64,000 nt of DNA from Pseudoalteromonas piscicida (GCF_002744175.1 NZ_NKHF01000037.1:1-64000); one strand, 5' to 3'. Shown: positions 1-10,776, numbered from the stretch's first letter. The notes: generated by a model not told the origin, from the letters alone. Numbers and translations are program-made.

Positions 1-45
1 GGCCCGGTCCAGAGGTCGGTGGTTCGCATCCACTCGGTTGTACCA
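1..45 (+). tRNA. 3' end of a tRNA (identity unresolved), cut by the window start
   Basis: The bases show a T-arm with stem GGTGG, loop TTCGCAT and stem CCACT, followed by a 7-nt acceptor strand CGGTTGT, discriminator A and an encoded CCA at 43-45. The anticodon arm lies at or before the window edge. If the variable loop has the usual five bases, the base at position 33 is not T, so the anticodon cannot be assigned from what is present. It could be a tRNA with a longer variable loop or a degenerate copy. Confidence 0.5.
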
Positions 46-109
46 CCTTTTAATTTCTCACTTTTAACTGTAACTTTTACGACTAAGTGCCCTCGTGACT
101 TGCACCACT

Positions 110-521
110 TTAAACTACTGGAGTAAAATGCTTTGTCATACCTTGGCTGGAGGGAGAAACTAAACGATAACCAAGCTTCTCATAGAAAGCAGGTTTGTCT
201 GCAATCATGGAAACATATGAACCAACTGATACCGTTGAGTTAAGGTAATTCTCAATATATTCCATCACCTTTCCCTAATCCTTGTCCCTGATAAGCTGAG
301 TCTACCGCGATATCCACAATCTCAAAGTTACAACCACCATCACCAACAACACGCCCCATCGCGACTAACTTTGTATTATCTCGAATAGTCACTCCGTAGA
401 GAGAATTGGGGAGACCCCGCTCAGCAGCTTCCAAGGATTTTGCAGACAAACCCGCTGCGACGCGCAGATCACAATATTCTTTTGGACTAGGAACGCTTTC
501 TTCGATATCTAATGCCGTCAT
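110..521 (-). pseudogene. GNAT family N-acetyltransferase, broken by one frameshift
   Basis: The first 86 or so codons (521 down to about 268) encode the front of a GNAT acetyltransferase, including the acetyl-CoA binding loop QGQGLGK. The frame then runs into a stop at 252. One base earlier in phase, the reading continues as VMEYIENYL and on through FYEKLGYRLV, the usual C-terminal GNAT strand, to a stop at 110-112. Deleting one C of the pair at 268-269 would restore a protein of about 136 residues, normal for a small GNAT. Substrate unknown. Whether this is a true mutation or a base-calling error cannot be told here. Confidence 0.75.
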
Positions 522-576
522 GTTGTACTCTACTAAGTGTATTTAAATACAGTATAACAACTGTATAGATAAACAG

Positions 577-1569
577 TTAAACTATTCGTACTATTACTTT
601 TCCTAAGTTACGATTATTTTCTAACACTTCGTGAGCTTGTTCTATTTCATCCCAGCACAGTTCTCTATATATCGGAATAGCCATACTTGGTTCCATTAAG
701 TGCTGCCCAAACTGAGAAAGGAATGCCTGAACCAATTCTTTTTTATACGTTTTTGAGCGGTTTCGTAACGTGCTTCCATGTAGGTTAAATCTTTTGCTTA
801 ATAGCTTAGCGAAATCCAATTCTGCATACCTCCCTCCGAGCATTGCCAACACAATGCAATGACAATCCATGGCTGCCACTCGTAAATTTGCGCTTAAGTA
901 ATCGCCAGCGACAGGGTCGAGTATCACATTAGCCTTTAAACCCAACTTTTTCATTTCTTCTGCAAAATCATTCTCTAAGTAATTTATGGTATGGTCAGCG
1001 CCCAGAGATAATGCATATTGTGCTTTTTCGTCACTACTTTGTGTTGTTACCACAGTAGCACCGATACTTTTTGCGATTCGAATAGCCGCGCTACCTACAC
1101 CAGAAGCGCCACCATGACAAAGCAGCGTATCACCCGTTCCAAGATTGCCCGTCCTCACTATTGCATCGTATGCGGTAAGATATACCTCAGCCAATCCGGC
1201 AGCGTAACTTAGAGGCATATCATCTGGTACTGGCATTAACAATTCGTGCTCAGCGACGACATACTCAGCATATCCTCCGCCTGACGTTAAACAAAAAACA
1301 TGACGACCGAGGAGATGCTCAAGTGCAGGATCAGCCACTTGTACCACCACTCCAGAAACTTCTAGTCCAAGTATTTTGCTGTCGCCCTCTGGTGCTGGAT
1401 ATTTTCCTTTCTTTTGCAAGATATCAGCACGGTTAACGCCAAAGGCATGTACTTTTATCAGTACCTGTTGCGCATCTATCTTTGGAACTGCCGTATCTTG
1501 AATTTTTAGTATTGAAGCGGTGTGATTGATATAGCGCATTTTTTGAGGGATCACTGAACTTTTTTCCAT
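577..1569 (-). CDS. NAD(P)H quinone oxidoreductase, PIG3-like, zinc-free MDR family
   Basis: A 330-residue medium-chain dehydrogenase/reductase. The N-terminal GroES-like domain contains HAFGVNRADILQKKGKYP, typical of the quinone oxidoreductase branch related to TP53I3/PIG3. The Rossmann half carries the nucleotide-binding stretch LLCHGGASGVGSAAIRIAK. Zinc-binding cysteines of true alcohol dehydrogenases are absent. It is expected to reduce quinones with NADPH in the cytosol, though the physiological substrate is unknown. The ATG at 1569 has a good ribosome binding site (GAAGGAAAT). The gene starts inside the last codons of the upstream gene (overlap 1551-1569), so the two are probably co-transcribed and translationally coupled. 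Confidence 0.88.
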   Translation of the reverse strand: MEKSSVIPQKMRYINHTASILKIQDTAVPKIDAQQVLIKVHAFGVNRADILQKKGKYPAPEGDSKILGLEVSGVVVQVADPALEHLLGRHVFCLTSGGGYAEYVVAEHELLMPVPDDMPLSYAAGLAEVYLTAYDAIVRTGNLGTGDTLLCHGGASGVGSAAIRIAKSIGATVVTTQSSDEKAQYALSLGADHTINYLENDFAEEMKKLGLKANVILDPVAGDYLSANLRVAAMDCHCIVLAMLGGRYAELDFAKLLSKRFNLHGSTLRNRSKTYKKELVQAFLSQFGQHLMEPSMAIPIYRELCWDEIEQAHEVLENNRNLGKVIVRIV

Positions 1570-1940
1570 ATTTCCTTCTCTACAAACTTACCATTTTCAT
1601 GTAGTTCATGATGCCACAGTTCCCCTTCGACTTTGTAGGTAAAAGACATGGTTCTTCCAAGCAACGACGGGATATTTCCATATTCATAGGTTTCAACAAA
1701 TTTATTATTGTCAATTTGATAACTGCCTCCCCCTGCATACTTGAACTCTCCATTACTTTGAGTAATGTAACTATGGTGTGTTTTAGTGATAAGCTTGATA
1801 GACGTAACCGTGGGGGCTTGTGCCGATACCACACCGTTGGCCGTCGCATACTTTCCTTCAACAAACTCCCAAGTGCCAATTAATGGGTTTGCAAATACCG
1901 GAGCGCTAAAAATAAAAGTAATGAGCATACGTGTTTTCAT
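1551..1940 (-). CDS. small secreted lipocalin-like protein of unknown function
   Basis: A 129-residue protein with an N-terminal signal peptide (MKTRMLITFIFSAPVFA, probable cleavage after VFA). The mature part begins with PLIGTWEFVEG, the opening strand seen in lipocalin-like and similar beta-barrel proteins, and is rich in alternating beta-strand patterns with many aromatic residues. I recognise no catalytic motif. Start ATG at 1940 follows AAGGAAAACAG. It overlaps the downstream quinone oxidoreductase gene by 19 bases in another frame, implying an operon. Function not assigned. Confidence 0.7.
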   Translation of the reverse strand: MKTRMLITFIFSAPVFANPLIGTWEFVEGKYATANGVVSAQAPTVTSIKLITKTHHSYITQSNGEFKYAGGGSYQIDNNKFVETYEYGNIPSLLGRTMSFTYKVEGELWHHELHENGKFVEKEIWKKVQ

Positions 1941-2162
1941 CTGTTTTCCTTGCTGATTGTTTTGCTCAGTGTTACACAGCCACTCATTAAGTTCAGTTGA
2001 GATAATCTCAACTTACCGAATGAAAAGCCCGTTTAGAACGGTCTATTTAACCTGAAGTCTGAGTAACAAGGAGTTTCTCAGTAGTAAGGGATAACAGTTG
2101 CTACAGAACAAGTTGTTATGCCGAGTTCGGGTTATTTTCACCAATACAATATCGAGTAGTCT

Positions 2163-2999
2163 ATGAGGTTATGGATCACATTAACTTTCGTCTTACTGAC
2201 AGGCACTGCAACAGCCACAGAGTTGGTTATTAACTATAAAAGCTGGATCAGCGACAATGATAGACAACATGTAGAGACTTGGCTAAATCATGGTATGAAT
2301 GCGGCCGAACGGACGCTTGGAGAATTAAAACAACCTGCACTCACCGCCACTATTGAACCTATTTTATTCGCATCTGAGCCAGTACCTTGGGGTAGTGTGC
2401 AGCGCGGACGACTTGATTCACTCAACCTACATGTGAAACGATTCACCCCCAGTCGAATATTAGTCAAAGATTGGACGATTTATCATGAAATAGCACACCT
2501 TTATCATCCCTTATTGGCACATTCAGACTTTTGGATTGCGGAAGGGCTGGCTACGTATTTACAAAATGTGATTATGCTAGAGAACAGCCTTTTTGATATT
2601 AATGAGTTTAGGGCTCGCCTCACTTCAGGTCTCAACCGAGGAGCTAAGAACACACAGCTACATAACGGCGGACTGAGTTCTGTCAGCGAAAACATGTGGT
2701 CATTAAAGGCACAACAGCGTGTATACTGGAGTGGTGCGGCATTTTTTATGGAGGCCGAACTAGCACTTAAAGCATCACTAAGCCCACATACGGTGAGGTC
2801 ACTGATCGCTAAATTTCAGCAATGCTGTAAGTCGTCTCATCCCTCAGGACTTGAAAACAGTGGTCGACTATTTATTGCAAAGCTCGATAAGTTATCAAAG
2901 ACAACGATTTTTTCCAATTTATATGCCAGCTACAAGCAACGCAACGACTTTCCCATTCTCAGCCGAGCTGAAATAGCTACGCTGCAACCTTTACGGTAA
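2163..2999 (+). CDS. secreted HExxH putative metallopeptidase
   Basis: A 278-residue protein with a signal peptide (MRLWITLTFVLLTGTATA). The segment YHEIAHLYHPLL, at about residue 110, is a gluzincin-type zinc site HExxH, and the following FWIAEGLATYLQ supplies the third ligand, a glutamate, as in the M1/M61-like MA clan. It is probably periplasmic or exported. The substrate is not predictable and the family is not one I can name. It stands alone, ending 19 bases before the convergent histidine kinase gene. A much larger lipoprotein at 45524-47878 has the same motif arrangement (HETMH ... WITEGMAD). Confidence 0.7.
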   Translation: MRLWITLTFVLLTGTATATELVINYKSWISDNDRQHVETWLNHGMNAAERTLGELKQPALTATIEPILFASEPVPWGSVQRGRLDSLNLHVKRFTPSRILVKDWTIYHEIAHLYHPLLAHSDFWIAEGLATYLQNVIMLENSLFDINEFRARLTSGLNRGAKNTQLHNGGLSSVSENMWSLKAQQRVYWSGAAFFMEAELALKASLSPHTVRSLIAKFQQCCKSSHPSGLENSGRLFIAKLDKLSKTTIFSNLYASYKQRNDFPILSRAEIATLQPLR

Positions 3000-3017
3000 C
3001 CGCTCCAACAACGTTGC

Positions 3018-5699
3018 TTAGGCTTGCTTCGTTTGCTCCCTGTCTGACTCAATAGCTCGGTTCATTGCTGCTAATAAGTCACTCAATTGTGCATCTACAC
3101 TCTGAACTTGTTTGTTTTTGAGTTTTTCATCCAACTCATTTGCGATTTTATGTATGTCTATGAAGTCAAACATAGCCGCCGTGCCCTTTATGGCATGTAC
3201 TGTTCTTGCCAAGGCTTCATAGTCCTGATATTTGGCTTGGTTTTTAATTTGAATAATTTGCTCGTGTAAACCTGATACATACTGTTGTTTCAGTTGGAAA
3301 AATTCAGCCTCTGGTAAATCCAAATCATCATCTACCTGAATATCTAGGTAATGAGCAATTTTTTGACTAAAAATAACCCTATCTATCGGTTTTGCCAGAT
3401 GATCACTAAACCCTAGTTTTAAATAACGATCAATCTCATGCTGCATTGTATTGGCGGTGAGTGCTATCACTGGTGTACTGCACCCTGTCGCCTGAATAAA
3501 GCTAAAGGCTTGCTCGCCGTCCATCACCGGCATTTGAATATCCATTAAAATCAAATCAAAGTCTCTGTCTAAAACAGCCTGCACGGCCAGTTGACCATTT
3601 TCAACCGCAGTAACCGACAGCCCCATTCGCTCTAAAATACGTTTGATCAACTTGCTATTATCAATGTTGTCCTCAGCAAGCAGAACTTCTCCTTTTAGCG
3701 TTTGAGTCATTTCTTCCGGCGCTTTAACAGGCTCTCTTACCTCTCCTATTTGTTCTAAATTTTGCACCCAGTTAGTTCTTTCCGTTGTATACAAGCCAAG
3801 AGTGAGCGTAAATGCTGTACCCGATCCCACCTCACTCTCCACGGAGATATCCCCATCCAGCTTTTTCGCCAGACTTCTTGAAATGTTTAGCCCAAGACCA
3901 GTGCCACCATACTTGCGTGAAGTAGAAGAGTCAGCTTGATAGAACGCACTAAACAACTCTTTTTGTTCATCTGCGGTCATTCCAATCCCTGTGTCTCGCA
4001 CGGTGATCATCAGTTTTTCGTTTTGGCATGCAACATCTATCGATATTTTGCCAACCGTGGTGAACTTCATTGCATTGGATGTTAGATTCAGTAATATCTG
4101 CCTTAGTCGCGTAGGGTCAATCACAACGTAGTCAGGTAGTGGAAAGTGATAATTTAACGCAAACTCTAACCCCTTGTCTCTGATCTGCTTACCTAATAAT
4201 GAATCGACATGCGCTATTGCTTGAAATAGATTTGACTCCACCAGCTCGACTTCCAGCTTATTCGCTTCAATCTTAGACATGTCTAAAATGTCATTAATCA
4301 AACCCAGTACGTGTCTGGAGTTTTGCAAGATAACGGCAATGGCATGATTGCGTTCATGCGGTTTGATATCACCTAACATTATGCCATCAGCATACCCAAT
4401 AATCGAAGTCATTGGTGTTCTTATCTCATGACTCATATTGGCTAAGAATCGGCTTTTCGCTTCACTGGCATCTCTGAGCTCTGATGCAGCCTGTTCCAAT
4501 TCATATGTTCGCTTTAGCACCTTAGCCTCAAGGTTTTTATTCAGCTCTACGTTCTCTTCACTGGTAATTCTAAATTTATCAGCAACCGCAAACGCCAATA
4601 AAAGAGCATCCAAAGCGGAGCCGATAAGACCATACAAATATAAGTTACTTGATGATTCCGGAAGTAGACTAAGATTGGTAAAATTACCAATCATATTTGG
4701 AATAGCCATGGCCACGTAAGCAAGAACAAAGTAACGGGCGGGTTTAAACCCTTCGCTCCAACGTTTTACCCCAACAAATAAACCAAAACACATGGCAGAG
4801 CCTGTCACTACAGTTGCCCAAATAAATCCAAACCCAGGAAACAGAATACAAAACGGCGATCCGAGCGCAGCAATTACCCCAAGCCAAATTGAAATGGATA
4901 CATAATTAGGATGAACATCTTTTAGTTTTAAAAGGTGGATATAAAACAGTGCATTAGTCAGAGGAGCAAGGGCAAACCCTAGCCAGTGTAAATTAGCAGA
5001 ATAAAACCCAAAAAGCTGATCCGGAATGTGGAAGAAATGACTCCAAGCGAATACCCAAACACAGGTAAACAATGCATAGTAAAGATGGGTAATATCTTTA
5101 GAGCCAATGTAGATCAATAAATTATATAACCCAAGAACTACGCCTACCCCAAAGCAAAGTGTCATGATCAGGTTTTCATACACTACTTCTTGTTCAAATT
5201 CTTTAAGTGGTTCAATAGTCAGTTTTATCGGAGTGTAGAAAAAATCACTCTCAAATAAAGTGACTATATAATATTCTTGGTTAGGCTCGAGTTTAATTTC
5301 GTTGCCATAATGAAATGCAAATTCATTTTCAACCTTACCGCCAGAGAATACTCGATGTACTGAGTCAGGCGTATATATCCTAGATTCAACCTTACTCAAT
5401 ACCGTATTGTAAGGATACAGCACAAACTCACTTAACGGCGTTTTATTGGTTACTTTGGTCACCAAAAAATAGCGACCTGAAAATAATGCTCGTTTATTAA
5501 AGGGCTCGTGAACTGACTCCCAGTCGCGGATATCATTCCAATTTTCTGGAAAACGCGTATTCGAGGTAGCTTCATACGCTCGACCAACATGGTGCAGATT
5601 TTGATATTGCCAAGGTTGCGTTAGCTCCAAAGCAGCTTCTTGTGCAGGTGTTACTGACGAAAACAGTAAAACGCTGAATAAGATAAATACTATACGCAT
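3018..5699 (-). CDS. hybrid sensor histidine kinase with 7TMR-DISM sensor, receiver and HPt domains
   Basis: About 893 residues. A signal peptide is followed by an extracytoplasmic DISMED2-type beta domain (to about residue 165), seven membrane helices (about 180-385), a coiled segment, a HisKA domain with the phospho-acceptor His in [13 protein letters not shown] (about 430), and a HATPase domain with DTGIGM and [10 protein letters not shown] boxes. A receiver domain follows with the Asp in [13 protein letters not shown] (about 720), then a C-terminal HPt domain with [10 protein letters not shown] (about 840). The full phosphorelay is therefore in one protein. An in-frame TTG at 5723 lies upstream, but ATG 5699, followed by a clean signal peptide, is preferred. 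The signal sensed and the output regulator are unknown, and no response regulator gene is adjacent. Confidence 0.93.
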   Translation of the reverse strand: MRIVFILFSVLLFSSVTPAQEAALELTQPWQYQNLHHVGRAYEATSNTRFPENWNDIRDWESVHEPFNKRALFSGRYFLVTKVTNKTPLSEFVLYPYNTVLSKVESRIYTPDSVHRVFSGGKVENEFAFHYGNEIKLEPNQEYYIVTLFESDFFYTPIKLTIEPLKEFEQEVVYENLIMTLCFGVGVVLGLYNLLIYIGSKDITHLYYALFTCVWVFAWSHFFHIPDQLFGFYSANLHWLGFALAPLTNALFYIHLLKLKDVHPNYVSISIWLGVIAALGSPFCILFPGFGFIWATVVTGSAMCFGLFVGVKRWSEGFKPARYFVLAYVAMAIPNMIGNFTNLSLLPESSSNLYLYGLIGSALDALLLAFAVADKFRITSEENVELNKNLEAKVLKRTYELEQAASELRDASEAKSRFLANMSHEIRTPMTSIIGYADGIMLGDIKPHERNHAIAVILQNSRHVLGLINDILDMSKIEANKLEVELVESNLFQAIAHVDSLLGKQIRDKGLEFALNYHFPLPDYVVIDPTRLRQILLNLTSNAMKFTTVGKISIDVACQNEKLMITVRDTGIGMTADEQKELFSAFYQADSSTSRKYGGTGLGLNISRSLAKKLDGDISVESEVGSGTAFTLTLGLYTTERTNWVQNLEQIGEVREPVKAPEEMTQTLKGEVLLAEDNIDNSKLIKRILERMGLSVTAVENGQLAVQAVLDRDFDLILMDIQMPVMDGEQAFSFIQATGCSTPVIALTANTMQHEIDRYLKLGFSDHLAKPIDRVIFSQKIAHYLDIQVDDDLDLPEAEFFQLKQQYVSGLHEQIIQIKNQAKYQDYEALARTVHAIKGTAAMFDFIDIHKIANELDEKLKNKQVQSVDAQLSDLLAAMNRAIESDREQTKQA

Positions 5700-5805
5700 C
5701 TTAATCAGTGCCCCTTGGGTCAATACCTGCTGAAGCTTGAGCTCTTGTTAGCAAATTGTCTACCTCTGAGTCAGGTTTGTTATCTTCGATTAAATCTATC
5801 AATAA

Positions 5806-8043
5806 TCAAAAATGATACGTAATATCTATGCCTATCCGTCTTCCTTCACCCTTAAAGTCTTCTAACATTCCTAAGAAGCTACTTAAATCGAACTTTAAAT
5901 GGCTATACTCTTTATCGAAAATATTTTTCCCCCAAATACCGAGCTGCCAGTTTTCATATTCAACCTGCACATTGGCATTCCATAAGAGATAACTAGGCTG
6001 ACGAGCATAAGGCGATTGGTTTTGGTCAAAGTAGTATTCACTCTGATAATCAAAGCCTAGCCTGCTTTTTATGTTAACTTTATCCCAATTAAATGCATAA
6101 TTTATTTTACCTGAAATATTCCACTCTGAGGTAAACGGCAGGCGATTGTCTGTTAAAACCACACCCACTGGATCAATAAATTCTTCAAAATTAGCCTCGG
6201 GGATATACCCAATATCCAAGTCTATTTGAGTTTGTTCCGAGAAGTACCAAGTGTTTTCTAGCTCAGCACCATATATTGTCGACTTACCTACATTTTCAAG
6301 TAATTGGTATGGTGGTGCGCCTGGCACTTCAGATGCACGATTCATAAACACTTGCTGATCTTTGTAATCATAGTAGAAAGCCGCAAAGTTTGTACGCAGT
6401 CCAACTTCACTAAATGTGAATTTTGCGCCTATTTCATGGGCGACTAACTCTTCGGGACCATAACTGGCCTGCAATGCAGCTGTTTCGGATGTTAGGAAGC
6501 CGCCGTTGTACCCACCGCTTTTTACACCATTAGATAGGCTGTAGTAGATACTTTTAGTGGGCGTGAGCTTATGAATGACAGAAAACTTTCCAGAAAGGCT
6601 ACTATCAGACTCTGTTCCGGCAACATCATAAGATGGTACTAAGATCCCTGTGAGATTTTCACCTACAGGTACATTGAGGTAAGAAAATGAGTCATAATCA
6701 ACCTCTTCATCACTGTACCTAAGACCAAATAGCAAATCGGTTTTCTCACTCAGCGTGTGCTCATATTGACCGAATAATGCTAATGAATTGACCTCTATAT
6801 CATTATCGTAAAAAAATGTTGCCGCACTTGCACCAAACGGTGTGCCTCGAAGTCCCCTTAATAGATCGTTATAGTTGTCCTGATAGATCCGTTCTTCAAG
6901 CTGAAATACCCCCAGTGTGATGAAGCCATGAGTGGTGCTTTGCTCATAACGTAATTCATTAACAAGCTTTTCGTTTTTAAGTCCTAATTCACCCTCGCAG
7001 AGAGCTTGCGGGCTACCATCACAATTAAATCCATGAATACGGTCCAAACGATTAAATGCACCAAGATAAACTAACTGCGACTGCTCATCAAAGCGGTAAA
7101 CCACTTCAGTCGTCACACCTTTGCTAATACTATGATGCTTTTGATAGTTATTTACTCTTACAGCCCAAAAATCATCGCTGCCTACATTGAAACCAAAGCT
7201 ATCAACGCAATTACTGCTACCAGCTTGTGCCGGGCTACATTTAATACCCTCCGCAGGATTAGAATAGATACCGATATTTCCAACTGGTTGTACTAAGCCA
7301 TTCCAATGACCATAGTCCAGCTTGACAAAAACACTGTAATCGTCAAATTCACCAAAATAACTAAGGCGAATATCATTCTGCTCCATGCCTGCCTCAGGCA
7401 CGTTTGGCTCAAGGTTGTAGGTGGTATAATCATAGTTTTTATGGCTTGCGGCGAAACGGATGGCACTGGCCGTGTCCATGCTGTAGTTAACAACGGCACC
7501 TGCGCGAGTAAATGCATCAGAACCAACACCAGCGCTAATGGATGCAAAATCACCGTCAGTTGGCCGTGCCGTTCTAACGAGTATGGCCCCACCTGTGGTG
7601 TTTCTGCCAAATAATGTGCCTTGAGGCCCTTTTAACACTTCTACTTGTTCAATATCGAACAGATTAATAATTTGATTATTAGCAGAGCCAACAGCAATTC
7701 CGTCTAAATACATCCCTACTGGGGAGGTATTGGCCGTATTATAATCAACCAGTCCTATACCGCGAATATTAACAGCAGGAGGCGTCCCCTCAGCGGCATT
7801 TTGGCTTATTTTCACATTGGATACGAGACTACCCAATTCAGTTGTGTCTTTTATAGCAGACTCAGAAAGAGTCTTGCCTAAGATGGGCTTTACCGCGATG
7901 GCGACATCATTGATAGACTGCTTTCTCTTTTGCGCATAAACCTCAATGACTTCAATATCGTTGGTTTGTGCTGATGCTTCCATCGGTACTGCAAACAATA
8001 ATGTGAATGTGATCGTATTTAACAGCACATTTGGATGTGGCAT
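5806..8043 (-). CDS. TonB-dependent outer-membrane receptor
   Basis: A 745-residue receptor. A signal peptide (cleaved after ASA) is followed by a TonB box-like stretch IEVIEVYA, then the plug domain with PAVNIRGIG, VGMYLDGIAVG and the highly conserved VEVLKGPQGTLFGRNTTGGAI. The rest is a beta-barrel ending in the aromatic outer-membrane signature ITYHF. The plug/barrel type resembles the broad group annotated as siderophore, carotenoid or lipid-like receptors rather than SusC. Substrate is unknown. It is followed in the same direction by the histidine kinase and preceded, across a 367-bp gap, by the FAD oxidoreductase cluster, so it might import or handle a related compound. That is inference. 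Confidence 0.92.
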   Translation of the reverse strand: MPHPNVLLNTITFTLLFAVPMEASAQTNDIEVIEVYAQKRKQSINDVAIAVKPILGKTLSESAIKDTTELGSLVSNVKISQNAAEGTPPAVNIRGIGLVDYNTANTSPVGMYLDGIAVGSANNQIINLFDIEQVEVLKGPQGTLFGRNTTGGAILVRTARPTDGDFASISAGVGSDAFTRAGAVVNYSMDTASAIRFAASHKNYDYTTYNLEPNVPEAGMEQNDIRLSYFGEFDDYSVFVKLDYGHWNGLVQPVGNIGIYSNPAEGIKCSPAQAGSSNCVDSFGFNVGSDDFWAVRVNNYQKHHSISKGVTTEVVYRFDEQSQLVYLGAFNRLDRIHGFNCDGSPQALCEGELGLKNEKLVNELRYEQSTTHGFITLGVFQLEERIYQDNYNDLLRGLRGTPFGASAATFFYDNDIEVNSLALFGQYEHTLSEKTDLLFGLRYSDEEVDYDSFSYLNVPVGENLTGILVPSYDVAGTESDSSLSGKFSVIHKLTPTKSIYYSLSNGVKSGGYNGGFLTSETAALQASYGPEELVAHEIGAKFTFSEVGLRTNFAAFYYDYKDQQVFMNRASEVPGAPPYQLLENVGKSTIYGAELENTWYFSEQTQIDLDIGYIPEANFEEFIDPVGVVLTDNRLPFTSEWNISGKINYAFNWDKVNIKSRLGFDYQSEYYFDQNQSPYARQPSYLLWNANVQVEYENWQLGIWGKNIFDKEYSHLKFDLSSFLGMLEDFKGEGRRIGIDITYHF

Positions 8044-8410
8044 AGTTTGAATCCCTAGCTATATCATGCAATTGCACTACTATTATAGCTGATTAAATAA
8101 GACCCCCAAACAAATCCACACTATTCCCCACTAAAGGTCCTATTAAACTACGTGGTGGCGATCTTGTGTTGTTATTAATTACTAGGGCCGGTTTGTCTAT
8201 CAAGTGTGTTATTACAGCAAAGATCAACAGGCCCTAAAGTCAAAGCAAAATAAGTTGATAAAAAATTCACAAAATCGGCTGGATGAATACCTTTATCAAA
8301 TTTACTTAATTTTGCTCAGGAGATAGATATAGTTCGTACTACGGCGCAACGCACTCCCCTTTTTCACAACCTAGGTGGTAGCGCGTTGCAAGCATCAATT
8401 GAACGTGCTG
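8044..8410. other. intergenic region between TonB receptor and oxidoreductase cluster
   Basis: There is no convincing coding region in these 367 bases. They contain the short inverted-repeat element at 8184-8235 (listed separately) and a loose inverted repeat GCAACGC / GCGTTGC at 8346-8352 and 8383-8389, just past the end of the oxidoreductase gene. That pair has a 30-base loop and no T-run, so it is not a good terminator. The promoter of the TonB receptor gene must lie in the left part, but I see no clear -35/-10 pair. Confidence 0.6.
8184..8235 (-). repeat. short form of a TA-flanked inverted-repeat (MITE-like) element
   Basis: These 52 bases run from AGGGCCGGTTTG to CAACAGGCCCT. Read on the minus strand they begin AGGGCCTGTTGATCTTTGCT, matching at 19 of 20 bases the left end of the 315-bp element at 25940-26254 (AGGGCCTGTTGACCTTTGCT). 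The other end shares ACTTGA..GA and GGCCCT with the right end of the long element. If the ends are taken as GGGCC...GGCCC, both copies are flanked by TA on each side, as for elements moved by IS630/Tc1-mariner type transposases. It looks like an internal-deletion derivative. No transposase is encoded. Confidence 0.7.
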
Positions 8411-10653
8411 TCAGTCATCTGGCTCAAATCCGAATTCACCACTGATATGTTGTGGATGCCCAGTGATTGCTCGGCTCGTTTGCATACCCGCCATGACGGC
8501 AGCTTCAACACACCCTGCATTCACACCAGTTTTGATCCAGTCGCCAGTAATGTATAAGTTATCAAATGCGGTTCCATCGGTGGCAAGACGATATTGACTA
8601 CTGCCAACCACGCTCAAGACATAACGCTCACTTGGGTCTACATTGACTCGCCAATATTGCGAATCAAATCTGGCCTCTCCAAGTTCATTACAGGTATCAA
8701 ATAATACATTCCAATCGAATTCATCTCCATGATAAGCCTCTGGCCAAAGCGGTTGCATCTGCTCCTTTAGTTTATTCAGCGAATTCTCTTTCACTACCGC
8801 CTTCATACGGTGGGGAAATTCATGGTCGCTTGCTGGTGGGTAATCAGCGCAAGTAAAAGCACTACAAAAGTAGGCGATATTTCTCGGTTCATCAGTGCTT
8901 GCCAATCTTCTACCTCAAGTAGGTTAGACATTGCAGCCCAAGTATCAAAAGGCTGTGAAAATGCACTAAGAATAGGTCGCTCGTCGCTCTGTGAAGGGTC
9001 GTGAAAGCCCAGCTCGCTATCTGTTTTAGTTAACCATAACTGTAAAGCCTGTGTGGCGACTGTTTTTACTTTTTCAGCTTGTAACTTGAGATTGTCGTCT
9101 TTTGCTAGCAAATTCTCACACAACGGCGCGAGCCCTGCGACTGAGATACCAAAAACGACGAGATCAAAGTCTACTGAGTGGGTAAGTGTTTTACGTGGCA
9201 AAGCATGACCAAATGCCTGCTCATACACCGACTCCCAATCCGACCAATAAGACTCCAGATTCACCTCATGTTGTTGGAGCAGTGCTGCTTGTTGCGAGTC
9301 CAGCTGCTGCCAAAGAGGTTGGCTCGGCCAGCAAGGTAAACCTTTTACCAACTCAAGTGGTTCATAATACTGTGTGTCTTTCAATTTAACTTGCTGAATA
9401 AGTTCAATTTTATCAATACTGCAACCTGTCGCGTGCTCAACATATCCCAATGACTCTACTTGATGGAAAAATTCAAACTTAACCCCTCGAGATTTTAGCA
9501 ACTCATAAATAGGTGAGAATATGATATCTCCCATCCCAGCTTGCATCTTCCACATCACTCCACCGCGATAACACAGCATAATGCGCAGCATAGCAAGTGC
9601 GGCAACGCCCGCTTCTACATTCGGCTTGTTAAAATCACCGTCTTCATATCCAAACACAAGATCATAAAACCCTCGCACTGGCGCTGATTCAACAGAGAGG
9701 GTTTCATTGGCTCCATTACGCCTTAGCCACTGCTTAAAGTCATATTGATCTATATAACCAAACCCCCGCGAATAGACTTTATCTCGCAGCATACCTATGG
9801 TCATCGATATCCCCAAATCCAAACAAATATACAAGCGTCTGATCACTGGGTTATCGTCAATTAGGTCATTCACTTCAGCTCGCAGCCAACGACGTATCTT
9901 GCGTACCATATACCATACAACCAAATGATCCTTCTTGTTTTCTAAACGGTGGTCAGATTCACGGATCGTTAAAAAGTTACTCAACTGAGTGATGAGTAAC
10001 TTAGGTGTTGAAATCACCTCTTGTACTTGATTTTCAGCATCGTCAAACAGCGATTTTGCTTTATCTTCAACACTATCAAAAAAGCGCGTTACTTCTTGCC
10101 CTAAATGAGCGAGTAAGCCTTTATCGCGAGATTTTCTTGTTTTGAGTTGTGTAGACTTATGCGTTTGCTCAACTTCGTCTTCTAAATCATTAACCCACTT
10201 ATGTAACCATGCGGCAAGTAGCTTTAAGATTTGCCAAAAGTGAAGATCTAATGTGCCATTTGCAGGGTTGCCAGGAATTTCAGGGAAATCCACAGACCAA
10301 GTTTGCCACTGTTGATCTATATATTCTTGCAGTACCACCAAGCTATGGGGCTTTAAGGCCTGTTGCCAATTATGAATAGGAATACTGCTTGAGCGTTCCA
10401 ATTTATTGTAGACAGTTTCAATCGCTCTAAAAGAGTTTACATAAGCACCAAACCATACGTGGAGTCCGTGTTCTTCTATTCGTTGCCCATGGGCTGCGTT
10501 TCGCCCGCTCGCGCCTTTTCCGCCTAACCGCCAACCTTGTTGGTATACAGTAATGTCGTAGCGCTCTTGCCAATCTTCACGCTCTGTCATATAGACAGCA
10601 GCAGTCATCGCAGACACCCCACCACCTAGGATAGCCACTTTCTGCTTGTTCAT
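8411..10653 (-). pseudogene. FAD/NAD(P)-dependent oxidoreductase (phytoene-dehydrogenase-like), split by one frameshift
   Basis: The first frame (10653 down to 8803, 616 residues) starts with a dinucleotide-binding motif KVAILGGGVSAMTAAVYMTE followed by WRLGGKGASGRN, typical of the NAD(P)-binding amine-oxidase / phytoene-dehydrogenase fold. It runs out of homologous-looking sequence after VEDWQA. The other frame continues at once as TDEPRNIAYFCSAF and reaches the expected C-terminal FAD contact LYITGDWIKTGVNAGCVEAAVMAG before the stop at 8411. Insertion of one base near 8894-8897 would give a single protein of about 747 residues. Start ATG 10653 has AGGAAGAAAT upstream. Next to the decarboxylase-like gene it probably acts in a common pathway; substrate unknown. 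It could be a true pseudogene or an assembly error. Confidence 0.75.
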
Positions 10654-10776
10654 ATTTCTTCCTTATATAATTACCGGATCGGTAATGTCGTAAACGAACG
10701 GATCAAAGCGATATAGGAAGACTTCAGAACAGGCATATATCGCTTTACTGATGTTAATTTCTGTCTGCTTTTGTTT

